Shown here: piece by piece, positions 41,608 to 50,365 of the stretch
Position numbering within the stretch: the first letter of the stretch is position 1
Layout of the letters: the number at the start of each line of letters is the position of its first letter
Assembly (NCBI RefSeq): GCF_003319185.1
Contig: NZ_QOHJ01000008.1
Location: forward strand, 1 to 64,000
Reading direction: 5' to 3'
Source of the DNA: Blastococcus sp. TF02A-30
Lineage (GTDB): Bacteria; Actinomycetota; Actinomycetes; Mycobacteriales; Geodermatophilaceae
DNA length: 64,000 nucleotides
Made by a program: the position numbers and the translations under genes
Notes under the pieces: generated by a model
Told to the model about the DNA's origin: nothing
Seen by the model: only the letters and a program-made list of their open reading frames with translations
Database searches by the model: none

Positions 41608-42435
41608 TCACGCCCGGCCGAGGAGGCGCAGCATCTCGGCCGGGTGGTCGGTGATGATCGCGTCCGGCCCGAGCTCGCGGGCCAGCTCCATGTCGGCCGG
41701 GCGGTTCACCGTCCACACGTGCAGCTGCTTGCCGGCGGCGTGCGCGTCGGCCACGAACCCGGGGTCGGCGCGCAGCACGGCGATCGAGGGGCCGAGCGCC
41801 GTCGCCGCGCCCGACAGCAGCTCCCGGCGCACCGGGCGCAGCCGCTTGCCGATCAGCTGGACGGTGGGGACGCCGGGGGCGAGGTCGTGCATCCGGCGCA
41901 CGGCCAGCTGCGAGAAGCTCATCACCCGGACGGCGGGGCGGCCGGCCCACTCCACCGGCCCGGCCGAGCCGAGGAGGCCGAACCGGCGCAGGCAGGCGAC
42001 CAGCTCCTCCTCGACCTTGCGGGTGTGCCGGGTCGGGTGCTTGGTCTCGATGGCCAGGCGCACGGTGCCGGGGGTGGCGGTCACGTAGTCGAGCAGCCGC
42101 TCCAGGGTCAGCACCCGGCCGTTCTCGACGTCGGGCTCGTCGGTGACCGAGGTGATCTCGTCGTCGGCCCACCGGCTGCGGCCGCGCGGCCGGCGGGCGC
42201 CGAAGTGGAACTGCTCCAGCTCGGCCAGGTGCATCGCCGAGACCACGCCGCGGCCGTTGGAGGTGCGCCGGATCTGCCGGTCGTGCACGCAGACCAGGAC
42301 GCCGTCCCGGGTGAGCCGGACGTCGCACTCGACGGCGTCGGCGCCGAGCTCGGCGGCGAGGCGGTAGGCGGCGAGGGTGTGCTCGGGCGCGTCGCTGGTG
42401 GCGCCGCGGTGGGCGACGACCTCCGGGGACGTCAC
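41608..42435 (-). CDS. Glycerophosphodiester phosphodiesterase
   Basis: A 275-residue GDPD/PI-PLC-fold enzyme. Catalytic motifs VVAHRGATSDAPEHTLAAY, GADAVECDVRLTRDG and VCVHDRQIRR are present. Later LAIETKHPTR and DAIITDHPAEML fit the family. Hydrolyses glycerophosphodiesters to glycerol-3-phosphate and an alcohol. Converges with the HAD gene. Confidence 0.92.
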   Translation of the reverse strand: MTSPEVVAHRGATSDAPEHTLAAYRLAAELGADAVECDVRLTRDGVLVCVHDRQIRRTSNGRGVVSAMHLAELEQFHFGARRPRGRSRWADDEITSVTDEPDVENGRVLTLERLLDYVTATPGTVRLAIETKHPTRHTRKVEEELVACLRRFGLLGSAGPVEWAGRPAVRVMSFSQLAVRRMHDLAPGVPTVQLIGKRLRPVRRELLSGAATALGPSIAVLRADPGFVADAHAAGKQLHVWTVNRPADMELARELGPDAIITDHPAEMLRLLGRA

Positions 42436-42507
42436 CGGGGGAGGGAGGCGATCGGCACCCGGGGATCCTCACCCGAGGGCCGGGCGTGGCGCGAGGCGAC
42501 CCGCGGA

Positions 42508-43470
42508 TCAGCCCGCCTGCAGCATCCGGTACTCGGGGATCGAGGCCATGGGCGGCCGCTCGTCGATGTCGACGGCGCTGCTGCGCGGGACGAAGCCGGT
42601 GCCGTCGTGCCGGAACTGGGTGAGCAGCCCGCTGGCGGCGGGGGCGCCGCTGCGGGCGAGCACGGTGGCCACCACCTGCGCGGCCATCGCGCCCAGCGCC
42701 TCCTGCGACTGCGAGGTGTGCCGGCGCTCGCCGAGGTCGACCTGGGCCAGCGAGCCCAGCCCGCCCTCCCGGAGCAGGTCGACCAGCAGGCCGACCTCCA
42801 CGCCGTAGGAACCGACGAACGGCACCTGCTCGAGCGCCGAGCGGCGGCCGGCGTACTCGCCGCCCAGCGGCTGGACGAAGCCGGCCAGCTCGGGCCACAG
42901 CGCGTTGAGCAGCGGCCGGGCGGTGAGCTCGGTGACCCGGCCCCCGCCGGCCGGCACGCTCACGCCGTCGACCTCCAGCGGGCGGGTGTAGCAGCCCTTC
43001 ACGTACTGGACCTGCGGCTCGGTGAGCAGCGGCCGCAGCAGGCCGGGCACGTAGTGGGCGACGTCGCCCTTGAGGTCGGCGTCGAGGAAGACCAGCAGGT
43101 CGCCGGAGGTGGCGGCCAGCGACTTCCACAGCGCCTCGCCCTTGCCGGGGCGGGTGCCGTGGCCGGGCAGCACCTCGGTGGTGGCGACGACGTCGGCGCC
43201 GGCGGCCCGCGCGACGGCGGCGGTGGCGTCGGTGGAGTCGGAGTCGACGACCAGCAGCTCGTCGACCAGCGGCACGCGGCGCACCCAGCGCTCGGCGAGG
43301 TCGGTGACCAGGCGGCCGACCGTCGCCTCCTCGTTCCGCGCCGGCAGGACCACGCTGACCCGGTGCCCGCCCCGGCGCTTGGCGTGCAGCAGCGCGGGCA
43401 CGTCCAGCCCGGCCAGCGAGGTGGCGGACGACGTGCGGCTCCGGAACCAGGCGCGGGCGTCGGGTCTCAT
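42508..43470 (-). CDS. gpgS: Glucosyl-3-phosphoglycerate synthase
   Basis: A 320-residue GT-A glycosyltransferase (GT81). Nucleotide-sugar region VSVVLPARNEEATVGRLV, VDSDSTDATA, acceptor-site GTRPGKGEALWKSLA, the metal motif FLDADLKGD and GGEYAGRRSALEQVPFVGSYG are typical of GpgS. It makes glucosyl-3-phosphoglycerate, first step to glucosylglycerate/methylglucose lipopolysaccharide precursors. Starts near 43470 after a short intergenic gap. Confidence 0.92.
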   Translation of the reverse strand: MRPDARAWFRSRTSSATSLAGLDVPALLHAKRRGGHRVSVVLPARNEEATVGRLVTDLAERWVRRVPLVDELLVVDSDSTDATAAVARAAGADVVATTEVLPGHGTRPGKGEALWKSLAATSGDLLVFLDADLKGDVAHYVPGLLRPLLTEPQVQYVKGCYTRPLEVDGVSVPAGGGRVTELTARPLLNALWPELAGFVQPLGGEYAGRRSALEQVPFVGSYGVEVGLLVDLLREGGLGSLAQVDLGERRHTSQSQEALGAMAAQVVATVLARSGAPAASGLLTQFRHDGTGFVPRSSAVDIDERPPMASIPEYRMLQAG

Positions 43471-43562
43471 CGCCCCACTGTCGACGATGAGCGCCGTCCC
43501 CCGCCAGGACGGCGGGCCGTGTTCACGCGTTCGTCACGGGGATGTCGGCCACGCGGACGGGG

Positions 43563-43970
43563 CTACTCCAGGGTGCCGGTGTGGATGACGTCCTCGGCGA
43601 CGTCGCGCAGCTTCTCGTTGCGCTGCATGCTCGCGTCGCGCAGCGCCTCGAAGGCGACGTCCTCGGCGATCTTGCGGGTGGCCATGAGGATGCCGATGGC
43701 CATGCCGATGCGCCGGTTGGTGGCCAGCGCCGCTTCCAGGTTGGTGGTGTGCTCGATGGCGGCGGCCAGCTCGCCGCGCAGCCGGGTGACCTCGGCGGGG
43801 AGGAAGACGTGCGGGGCCCCGTCGAGGACGGGGACGTCCTCGACCCCGGTCCGGGGGGTCGAGGAGGGGTCGCCGGAAGGCGGACGGATCAAAGCGGATG
43901 TCCCAGGCGCGAGATGCCGAAGAGGCGATGACTCCTTGCGCCGCCTCTTGGACGCCCGGTGCCCGCTCAC
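43563..43970 (-). CDS. ANTAR-domain protein
   Basis: A 135-residue protein with GTG start at 43970. Residues about 70-130 form an ANTAR RNA-binding domain (NRRIGMAIGILMATRKIAED, then VAFEALRDASMQRNEKLRDV). ANTAR proteins bind paired hexanucleotide hairpins in mRNAs as antiterminators. The N-terminus is basic and Pro-rich with a short coiled coil, and no GAF or receiver domain is present. Start could be further downstream. Confidence 0.8.
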   Translation of the reverse strand: MSGHRASKRRRKESSPLRHLAPGTSALIRPPSGDPSSTPRTGVEDVPVLDGAPHVFLPAEVTRLRGELAAAIEHTTNLEAALATNRRIGMAIGILMATRKIAEDVAFEALRDASMQRNEKLRDVAEDVIHTGTLE

Positions 43971-44000
43971 GTTACCAGCGCTCAGGACCGAGCGGCCAGG

Positions 44001-46151
44001 TCAGGGGCGAGCGGCGCCGATCGGGTCGTCGGCCAGGGCGGTGCGGCTCTGCTCGCCGACGGCGGCGCCGTCCCCGGTCGGCTCGGGGTGGCCGAGGTCG
44101 GTCAGCCAGCCGCGCAGCACCCGGTGCAGGTGCTCGGCGCCGACGATCTCGCCGGGGTCGGCCCACGCGGCCGGGTGGGTGAGGAAGCCGTGCTGCTGCG
44201 GGCCGCCGAGTCCACCGTGCGAGCCGACGTGCGGCTCGAACGCCGAGGCCTCGTCGGTGGCCGGGTCGTACCGGCTGTTGATGACGACGTCGGCGCAGTG
44301 CGGGAAACCCGAGACGCGGGCGACCAGCGCGGGGGCGTGCGGGCCGTAGGGCAGCAGCGGATCGGTGCCGATCACCACGCCGGTGGCCAGCCGGTGCAGC
44401 CCCTCCCGGCCCAGGACGACGGGGCCGAACTCGTCGGAGTGCACGAGCACGAAGCCGACGCCGTCGTGGTCGACCAGCCCGGGCAGCAGGTCGGGCCAGT
44501 GCCGCTCGATCTCCTCCAGCGACGCCCGGCCGGGCAGGTCGGGGAAGGAGACGAGCGCGGTGTGGCCGGAGACGGCGCAGACGACGCCGGGTGCCACGCG
44601 GGGCACCTCGCCGGCGGCGGGCTCCAGCGGGTGGTCGTGCCCGGCGGCGCCTTCCACGCGCTGCCGCAGCCGGCGGGCGATCGGCCCGCTGCCCTCGGCC
44701 AGCGCCGCCCCCAGCTGCCAGTTCTCGGTGGTGCGCCGGCTGTCGCGCGGCCCGGTGAGGTGCCGGCGCAGCGGCTCGGCGGGGTTGCCGCACAGCGCGC
44801 CGACCAGCTCCTCGATCGAGTGGCCGAACCGGTCGGCGAACGCCCAGCCCTGGGTCTGGCCGTGGTCGGAGAGGCAGACCAGGTGGTACTCCCGCGGGGC
44901 CAGGGCGCTGGCCCGGTGCAGCCGGCCGATCTGCTGGTCGATGCTGCGCAGCACCTCGAGGGTGTCGAACCGCTCGACCCCGGAGTGGTGGCCGACCTCG
45001 TCGTAGCCCAGGAAGTCGGCGTAGACCACCGGCCGTCCGTCGAGCATGTCCTCCAGCAGCGCGGAGACGACGACGTCGCGGGAGATCACCGTCGTCCCGG
45101 CGCGGGCGAACGGGTACAGCCCGCCGCGCGGCACCCGTGGGCGGACGTCGGCGCGGCGCTGCTGGGCGGCGGCCCGCAGCTCGCGGTGCACGTCGACCAG
45201 GGAGACGCCGAGGGTGCGCAGCGCGTTCACCGGGTTGGCGAAGTAGGCGTAGTACCCGGCGCCGACGCGGTCGCGGCCCCGCCGGCGCCGCCGCGCACCG
45301 GCGGGGACGACGTGCGACAGCGAGCTCATGGTCAGGCTGACGAACCGCGCGTCGCCGGTGAACAGGTTGCCGCGGCCGGCGCCGTCACCGGCCAGCAGGC
45401 CCCGCCCGTCGGAGTGCCGGCGCTCGACCTCGGCGGCGTCCCGGGGACGGGACACCTGCACCAGCCGGTCGTGCTCCTTCTCGTACCAGCGGAAGCCGGG
45501 GATGTCGTGGTTGGAGCCGTGCAGGATGCCGCAGACGCTGGCGCCGGTCTGCGAGCTCCAGTCGGTGTGCCAGGGCCGCAGCACGTGGCTGCCCTCGCGC
45601 AGCCACGCGGCGAGGGTGGGCATCGTGCCGTCGCGGACGGCCCGTCGGGCGACGTCGTGCCCGAGGCCGTCGATCTGCAGGAAGAGGACGCCGGGCGGGA
45701 GCTCCTCGCGGGAGCGGCCGGCGGCCCGGCGGCGGGCCCGGCGGAAGAAGATCTCGTCCTCGTCGACCGCGAGCAGGCTGTTGACCACCCCGGAGACGGC
45801 GGCCATGGCCACGGCGACGACGACCGAGGTCGTGAAGCTGTGCACCTCGACGCCGGGGATCGCGGAGAAGATGCCGAGCACGCCGGCGCCGAGCAGCAGG
45901 AAGCCGCCGACCCCGAAGGTGAACAGGGCCAGGGGCAGCGCGATCCGCAGCACCAGGGGCCAGACGGCCGCGGTGAGCACGCCGAGCAGCAGCGCGGCCA
46001 CCGGCGGCTGCCACCACGAGCGCATGGCGAAGCCGCTGAGCCAGCGGTCGAGGGCGATCAGCGCGCCGGTGGCCGCCGCCCAGGTGAGGACGACGCGGGC
46101 GAGCGCGCGGCCGGTTTGCAGCAGCCGGCCGGTGGGGGCGGGTGCGCTCAT
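44001..46151 (-). CDS. Membrane-anchored alkaline-phosphatase-superfamily hydrolase
   Basis: A 716-residue protein. The first about 130 residues hold four membrane helices of phage-holin-like type. A type I phosphodiesterase/phosphatase domain then starts VLFLQIDGLGHDVARRAVRD, with the TGAS segment (SSQTGASVCGILHG) supplying the Thr/Ser nucleophile. Metal-binding motifs follow: LGYDEVGHHSG, LSDHGQTQGW and HVGSHGGLGG. It probably cleaves phosphodiesters at the membrane, substrate unknown. Its ATG overlaps the DedA-like stop (46148-46151). Confidence 0.85.
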   Translation of the reverse strand: MSAPAPTGRLLQTGRALARVVLTWAAATGALIALDRWLSGFAMRSWWQPPVAALLLGVLTAAVWPLVLRIALPLALFTFGVGGFLLLGAGVLGIFSAIPGVEVHSFTTSVVVAVAMAAVSGVVNSLLAVDEDEIFFRRARRRAAGRSREELPPGVLFLQIDGLGHDVARRAVRDGTMPTLAAWLREGSHVLRPWHTDWSSQTGASVCGILHGSNHDIPGFRWYEKEHDRLVQVSRPRDAAEVERRHSDGRGLLAGDGAGRGNLFTGDARFVSLTMSSLSHVVPAGARRRRRGRDRVGAGYYAYFANPVNALRTLGVSLVDVHRELRAAAQQRRADVRPRVPRGGLYPFARAGTTVISRDVVVSALLEDMLDGRPVVYADFLGYDEVGHHSGVERFDTLEVLRSIDQQIGRLHRASALAPREYHLVCLSDHGQTQGWAFADRFGHSIEELVGALCGNPAEPLRRHLTGPRDSRRTTENWQLGAALAEGSGPIARRLRQRVEGAAGHDHPLEPAAGEVPRVAPGVVCAVSGHTALVSFPDLPGRASLEEIERHWPDLLPGLVDHDGVGFVLVHSDEFGPVVLGREGLHRLATGVVIGTDPLLPYGPHAPALVARVSGFPHCADVVINSRYDPATDEASAFEPHVGSHGGLGGPQQHGFLTHPAAWADPGEIVGAEHLHRVLRGWLTDLGHPEPTGDGAAVGEQSRTALADDPIGAARP

Positions 46152-46774
46152 GCGGGCTCGCAGCGCGCCGGCTCGGGCTCGGGCTCGGGGACGGCGCGCC
46201 GGCGGCGGGCGCCCACGAGGTTGAGCACCGCGCCGACCAGCAGCACCAGCAGCGTGGCGGTGAGCACCGCGACCAGCGGGGAGTCGAAGATGCCGCCGCT
46301 GACCACGCCGAGCAGCGCGTAGGCGAGCGCCCACAGCAGGGCGGCGGCGGAGGAGGCGGGCAGCAGCCGGCGCCAGGGGTAGGCCAGCGCCCCGGCGGCG
46401 AGCAGCACGGGGATCCGCCCGGCGGGCAGCAGCCGGCCGACGACGATGATCTGCCAGCCGTGCCGGCGGAACTGGCCGCGGACCTCCTCGATCCGGTCGG
46501 CGTGCTGGCCGCGGGACACCCAGCGCACGGCGGCCGGCCCGCCGGAGCGGCAGACCGCGAAGGTGATCAGGTCGCCGATCAGGGCGCCGGCCGTGGCCAG
46601 CGCCAGCACGGTGGGCAGGCCGAGGTCGTTGCTGGTCGTCGCGAACGCGGCGGCGGAGCCCACGACGGCGCCGGTGGGCACGACCGGCACGACCGAGCCG
46701 ACCAGCACGCCGAAGAAGACCAGCGGGTAGCCGACCGACGAGGCGGTCTCGGCGGCGGCGGTGAGCGCGCTCAC
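46148..46774 (-). CDS. DedA-family membrane protein
   Basis: A 208-residue DedA/SNARE-associated protein starting at GTG 46774. The family region GALIGDLITFAVCRSGG, then RRHGWQIIVVGRLLPAGRIP with the conserved Arg and Gly residues, is clear. DedA proteins are linked to lipid-carrier flipping and membrane homeostasis. It overlaps genes on both sides by four bases (46771 and 46148), forming a tight three-gene operon. Confidence 0.88.
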   Translation of the reverse strand: MSALTAAAETASSVGYPLVFFGVLVGSVVPVVPTGAVVGSAAAFATTSNDLGLPTVLALATAGALIGDLITFAVCRSGGPAAVRWVSRGQHADRIEEVRGQFRRHGWQIIVVGRLLPAGRIPVLLAAGALAYPWRRLLPASSAAALLWALAYALLGVVSGGIFDSPLVAVLTATLLVLLVGAVLNLVGARRRRAVPEPEPEPARCEPA

Positions 46775-47580
46775 GATTGCACCCCCGGCGAGAGCGTCAC
46801 GGTGTCGCCCGGCTGCGCGACGACCACGGTGGTGTCCAGGCCGCGGGCGGCGACCTCGGCGGCGAAGGTGCGCGGCGGCTCGGTGAGCAGCCGGCGCATG
46901 CGGGTGCGCAGCGGGCTGGGCAGCCGGGTGGTGCCGCGGGGCGCGAGCGTGCCCCAGTGCACCGGGACGGCGTAGCGGGGCCGCAGCCGGGCGACCGCCT
47001 CGGCCGCCGCCACCGGGTCGAGGTGCCCGGGGCCCAGGTTGAGCCCCCAGCCCCACACCGGCAGCACGGCGACGTCGACCCCGCGCTCGCCGAGCAGGTG
47101 CATGCCGTCGTGCAGGCCGGTGTCGCCGCTGAGGAAGACCGACCAGCTGTCGCCCTCGACCAGGTGGCCCAGGGCGGGGGAGTCGGGTCCGGAGGTGAGC
47201 CGCGGGCCCCACCGGTGCCCGCTGTGCCGCGCGGCGACGGCGGTGACCTTGAGCCGGCCGTCGGTCAGCGACTCCCCGGGGGAGAGCTCCGCGACGTGCG
47301 CGAACCCGTGCCGGCGCAGCCACCGGCCGGCTCCGCGGGGGGCCACGAGCCGGACGTCCGACCCGAGCAGCCGCAGCGAGGGCAGGTGCAGGTGGTCGGC
47401 GTGCAGGTGGCTGAGTAGCACGAGGTCGACCCCGGCGCGCACGGCAGGCTCCGGGGCCGGCACCACCCGCCGCAGCGGGCCGACGCGGGAGGTGAGCAGG
47501 GGGTCGGTCAGCAGGCTGCGCCCGGCCAGCTCGACGCGCACCGTCGAGTGGCCGACGAACCGCAGCTCCGGACCTCCCAC
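46771..47580 (-). CDS. Metallo-beta-lactamase-fold hydrolase (UlaG/RomA-like)
   Basis: A 269-residue protein starting at GTG 47580. The metal motif LLSHLHADHLHLPSL and downstream VAARHSGHRWGP, FLSGDTGLHDGMHL and PVHWGTLAPRG identify the MBL superfamily, subgroup near NAPE-PLD/UlaG. Likely a phosphodiesterase or lactonase. Position as first gene before DedA and a membrane phosphatase suggests a lipid-related role, but this is inference. Confidence 0.88.
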   Translation of the reverse strand: MGGPELRFVGHSTVRVELAGRSLLTDPLLTSRVGPLRRVVPAPEPAVRAGVDLVLLSHLHADHLHLPSLRLLGSDVRLVAPRGAGRWLRRHGFAHVAELSPGESLTDGRLKVTAVAARHSGHRWGPRLTSGPDSPALGHLVEGDSWSVFLSGDTGLHDGMHLLGERGVDVAVLPVWGWGLNLGPGHLDPVAAAEAVARLRPRYAVPVHWGTLAPRGTTRLPSPLRTRMRRLLTEPPRTFAAEVAARGLDTTVVVAQPGDTVTLSPGVQS

Positions 47581-47672
47581 GCGGCCAGTATTCGCCGGAG
47601 GGGTGACGGAGCCCAGGGACCAGGCGCGGAACCGGGGGTGTCCCCGACCGGAACCAGGGATCACCCCGACCC

Positions 47673-47788
47673 GGCTCCCGCTACCGAGAGCTGGCGGGGA
47701 CGCCGAGCTTTCGGTACCGAAAGCTGGGGACGCCGAGCTTTCGGTACCGAAAGCTGGGGGGCGAGCCGAGCTTTCGGTACCGAAAGCC
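47673..47788. repeat. Palindrome copies 5-8, tandem cluster
   Basis: A decayed copy lies at 47673-47692. Perfect copies AGCTTTCGGTACCGAAAGCT are at 47706-47725 and 47736-47755, and a copy with one terminal change is at 47769-47788. Starts are 30-33 bases apart. The last copy ends 7 bases past the minus-strand stop at 47795. The cluster therefore sits at the 3' end of the GGDEF/EAL operon and upstream of the MBL gene. Confidence 0.95.
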
Positions 47789-47794
47789 GGCATG

Positions 47795-50365
47795 TCAGGG
47801 GGTGGGGACGGCGGACAGCAGCGCCGCGGCGTCGTCCACCGTCAGCCCGTGCGGCAGCGCGCGGCCGTGCAGCAGCTGCACCCCGGCGGCGACCGCGCCC
47901 TCGTGCGCCGCGGCGGTCGAGATCCCGCCGGCGATGACCCGCAGGTCGAAGCCCGACGTCGTCACGCAGATGGCGCGCAGCACCTGGAGCGCGCGGGCGA
48001 GGTCGTCGCGGGGGGCGAGCACGTTGAGGTCGATGCGGACCACGTCCAGCGGCAGCCGGGCCATGAGCGCGAAGAGGCTGTGGCCCATGCCGTAGTCGTC
48101 CAGGCACAGCTGCACGCCCTGGTCGCGGGCGGCCACCAGCTCGGGCACGAGTTCTGCGGAGCTGGTCAGCAGCGTCTCCTCGGTGAAGGAGAGCAGCAGC
48201 CGCGCGGGCGCCAGCCCGGTCTCGGCCAGGACGGCGGCGACGTCGGCGGCCAGGCCGTCGGGGGTGACGTGCCCGGCGGGCAGGCTGACCGCCACGCCCA
48301 CCGAGGGGTCGGGGAGGGCGGCGATCGCGCCGGCCGCCTCGCGCAGCAGCCAGCGCTGCAGCTCGGCGCTGCGCCCCTGGCGCCCGGCGAAGCCCCACAG
48401 CTCCAGCCCGCCGACCTCGCCGTGCTCCGGGTGGCGCCACGTGGGCACCGCGTGCAGCAGCTCGATCCGGCCGTCCGGGGTGCAGGCGGCGTCCAGGCGC
48501 AGGGCGAACACGCCCTCGGCGACGACCTCCTGGAAGTCCGGCTCGGCCTCGACGCCCGCCGGCGGCGCGGTGGACCCGGCGACCCGCACGCAGCCCTTGC
48601 CGGCCCGCTTGGCCTCGCGCAGGGCGGCGTCGGCCTCGCGGAAGGCGACCTGGCCGCCGGCCGCGTCGAGCACGGCGACGCCGACGCTGGCGCCCAGGGC
48701 GAAGGTCCAGTGCTCCACGCGGTGCGGCATCGCCATGACGTGCACGACCCGCTGGGCGACCTCGACCGCCTCGTCCAGGCTGCCGGTGACGACGACGGCG
48801 AACTCGTCGCCGCCGAGGCGGGCCAGCACGTCGCCGTCGCGGACGACGGTCCCCAGCCGGCGGGCGACCTCGACCAGCAGCTGGTCGCCGGCCTCGTGCC
48901 CGGCGACGTCGTTGACCGCCTTGAAGCCGTCCATGTCCAGGACCAGCAGGGCGCGCGGCCCGGGAGCGGCCGTGCCCAGCTCCTGGAAGAGCATGGCGCG
49001 GTTGGCCAGCCGGGTGAGGTGGTCGGTGTAGGCCATGCGCTCGAGCTCGCGCTCGCGGCGGCGGCGGGTGGTCACGTCGCGCAGGTAGACGACGCGGCGG
49101 TCGCCGCCCCGCTCGGTGGAGCTCACCTCCAGCTCGCGGACGCCGTCGTCGCCGGCCGGCACGTGCACGTGCAGCGACTGCCCGTCCGCGGCGCCGCGCC
49201 CGGTGGCGGCGCGCAGCAGCGCCCGGTCCTCGGGGACGACGACGTCGAGCAGCGAGACCTCCGCGCCGGCGTCGGGGATGCCGAGCAGCCGGCGGGCGGC
49301 GGGCGAGGTGAACAGCAGGCGGTGCTCGCCGTCGGTGATGGCGACACCGTCGGAGCTGGCCTCGATCAGCTCGCGGAAGTCCTCCTCGGTGCGGACCAGC
49401 CACTCCGACACCTGGCCGTCCTCGCGGATCCGCAGGACCAGGCGCAGGGCCATGAGCGTGAAGACGACGGCGCAGCCGAACTCGGCGAGGTCGGACAGCG
49501 GCCGGTTCTGCAGCAGGCTGACGGTGATCGCGGCGGGCAGGCTGATCAGGGCGGTGACGACCAGGGCCAGCCCCAGCGGGGACACCACCGGGGCCGAGGC
49601 GCGGGCACCGCGCTCGTCGAGCCGCAGCGGCGCCCGGTACGCGGCCGCGGCGGCGGTGACCAGCGCGACGGCGACGGCGACGTCGGAGACCGCCACCCAC
49701 AGCGGCGAGGGGGCGACGATGGCCGTGGCCTCCGCCGCCGCCGCGGTGGCCTGCAGCGCGACGGCGCCCATCAGCGTGCTCGCCGAGGAGCGCAGGGCGC
49801 GGGTGGAGACGGTGCACGCCGCACCGGCGCAGCCGAGCATCACGGCGGCGTAGGCGCCGTACAGCAGCACCAGCGAGCGCAGGTCCTCCGGCGCGTCGGC
49901 CGGGTTGACCACCGGGGTGCGCAGCACCTCGGTGAGGACGACGAGCGCCACGGTGACGACGAGCCCGTCGACGGCCAGGGCCGCCCAGCGGGTGCGGCTG
50001 ACCCGGCGGGCCAGGAGGGCGCAGGTGACCAGCGGCGAGGTGGCGCCGAGCACGAGGACGACGTCGTCCACGCCGAACGCGTCGAACGCGGGGCCGGGGA
50101 ACGCGCCGGCCAGCAGCTGGGCGACGGCGAACATCGCCGAGCCCACGACCAGCGGGTACCAGGTCCGGGCGGTGGAGCGGTCCATGGCGCGGACGCGGCG
50201 GTGCACGGTCCACGAGCAGGTGGCGGCGACGGCGAACAGGACCAGTTCGTCCCACTGCATGCCCGTGCCGTCGGGGGCGCTGAACGGCACCGCCGCGGCC
50301 AGGCCGAGCAGGCCGAGGAGGAAGGCCCGGCGGAGGGCGCCGGGGACGGCGCGGTAGCCGGTCAC
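47795..50365 (-). CDS. Membrane PAS-GGDEF protein with degenerate EAL domain
   Basis: An 856-residue protein starting at GTG 50365, overlapping the stop of the upstream EAL gene. About eight N-terminal membrane helices precede a PAS domain (residues about 310-420) and a GGDEF domain with intact active site (LARLGGDEFAVVV). A C-terminal EAL-like domain lacks the EAL Glu (HAV in RIELLHAVPTWRHP) and the AEGVE-type Glu (IAGGISTAAAHEG), though DDYGMG remains. Predicted to synthesise c-di-GMP with the EAL part a binding or regulatory module. Confidence 0.88.
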   Translation of the reverse strand: MTGYRAVPGALRRAFLLGLLGLAAAVPFSAPDGTGMQWDELVLFAVAATCSWTVHRRVRAMDRSTARTWYPLVVGSAMFAVAQLLAGAFPGPAFDAFGVDDVVLVLGATSPLVTCALLARRVSRTRWAALAVDGLVVTVALVVLTEVLRTPVVNPADAPEDLRSLVLLYGAYAAVMLGCAGAACTVSTRALRSSASTLMGAVALQATAAAAEATAIVAPSPLWVAVSDVAVAVALVTAAAAAYRAPLRLDERGARASAPVVSPLGLALVVTALISLPAAITVSLLQNRPLSDLAEFGCAVVFTLMALRLVLRIREDGQVSEWLVRTEEDFRELIEASSDGVAITDGEHRLLFTSPAARRLLGIPDAGAEVSLLDVVVPEDRALLRAATGRGAADGQSLHVHVPAGDDGVRELEVSSTERGGDRRVVYLRDVTTRRRRERELERMAYTDHLTRLANRAMLFQELGTAAPGPRALLVLDMDGFKAVNDVAGHEAGDQLLVEVARRLGTVVRDGDVLARLGGDEFAVVVTGSLDEAVEVAQRVVHVMAMPHRVEHWTFALGASVGVAVLDAAGGQVAFREADAALREAKRAGKGCVRVAGSTAPPAGVEAEPDFQEVVAEGVFALRLDAACTPDGRIELLHAVPTWRHPEHGEVGGLELWGFAGRQGRSAELQRWLLREAAGAIAALPDPSVGVAVSLPAGHVTPDGLAADVAAVLAETGLAPARLLLSFTEETLLTSSAELVPELVAARDQGVQLCLDDYGMGHSLFALMARLPLDVVRIDLNVLAPRDDLARALQVLRAICVTTSGFDLRVIAGGISTAAAHEGAVAAGVQLLHGRALPHGLTVDDAAALLSAVPTP

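Noticed and set aside
39284-43129. Single 1281-codon minus-strand protein
   Set aside because: It crosses the alcohol dehydrogenase, HAD, GDPD and gpgS genes in shadow frames. Only the last 124 codons form a plausible protein.
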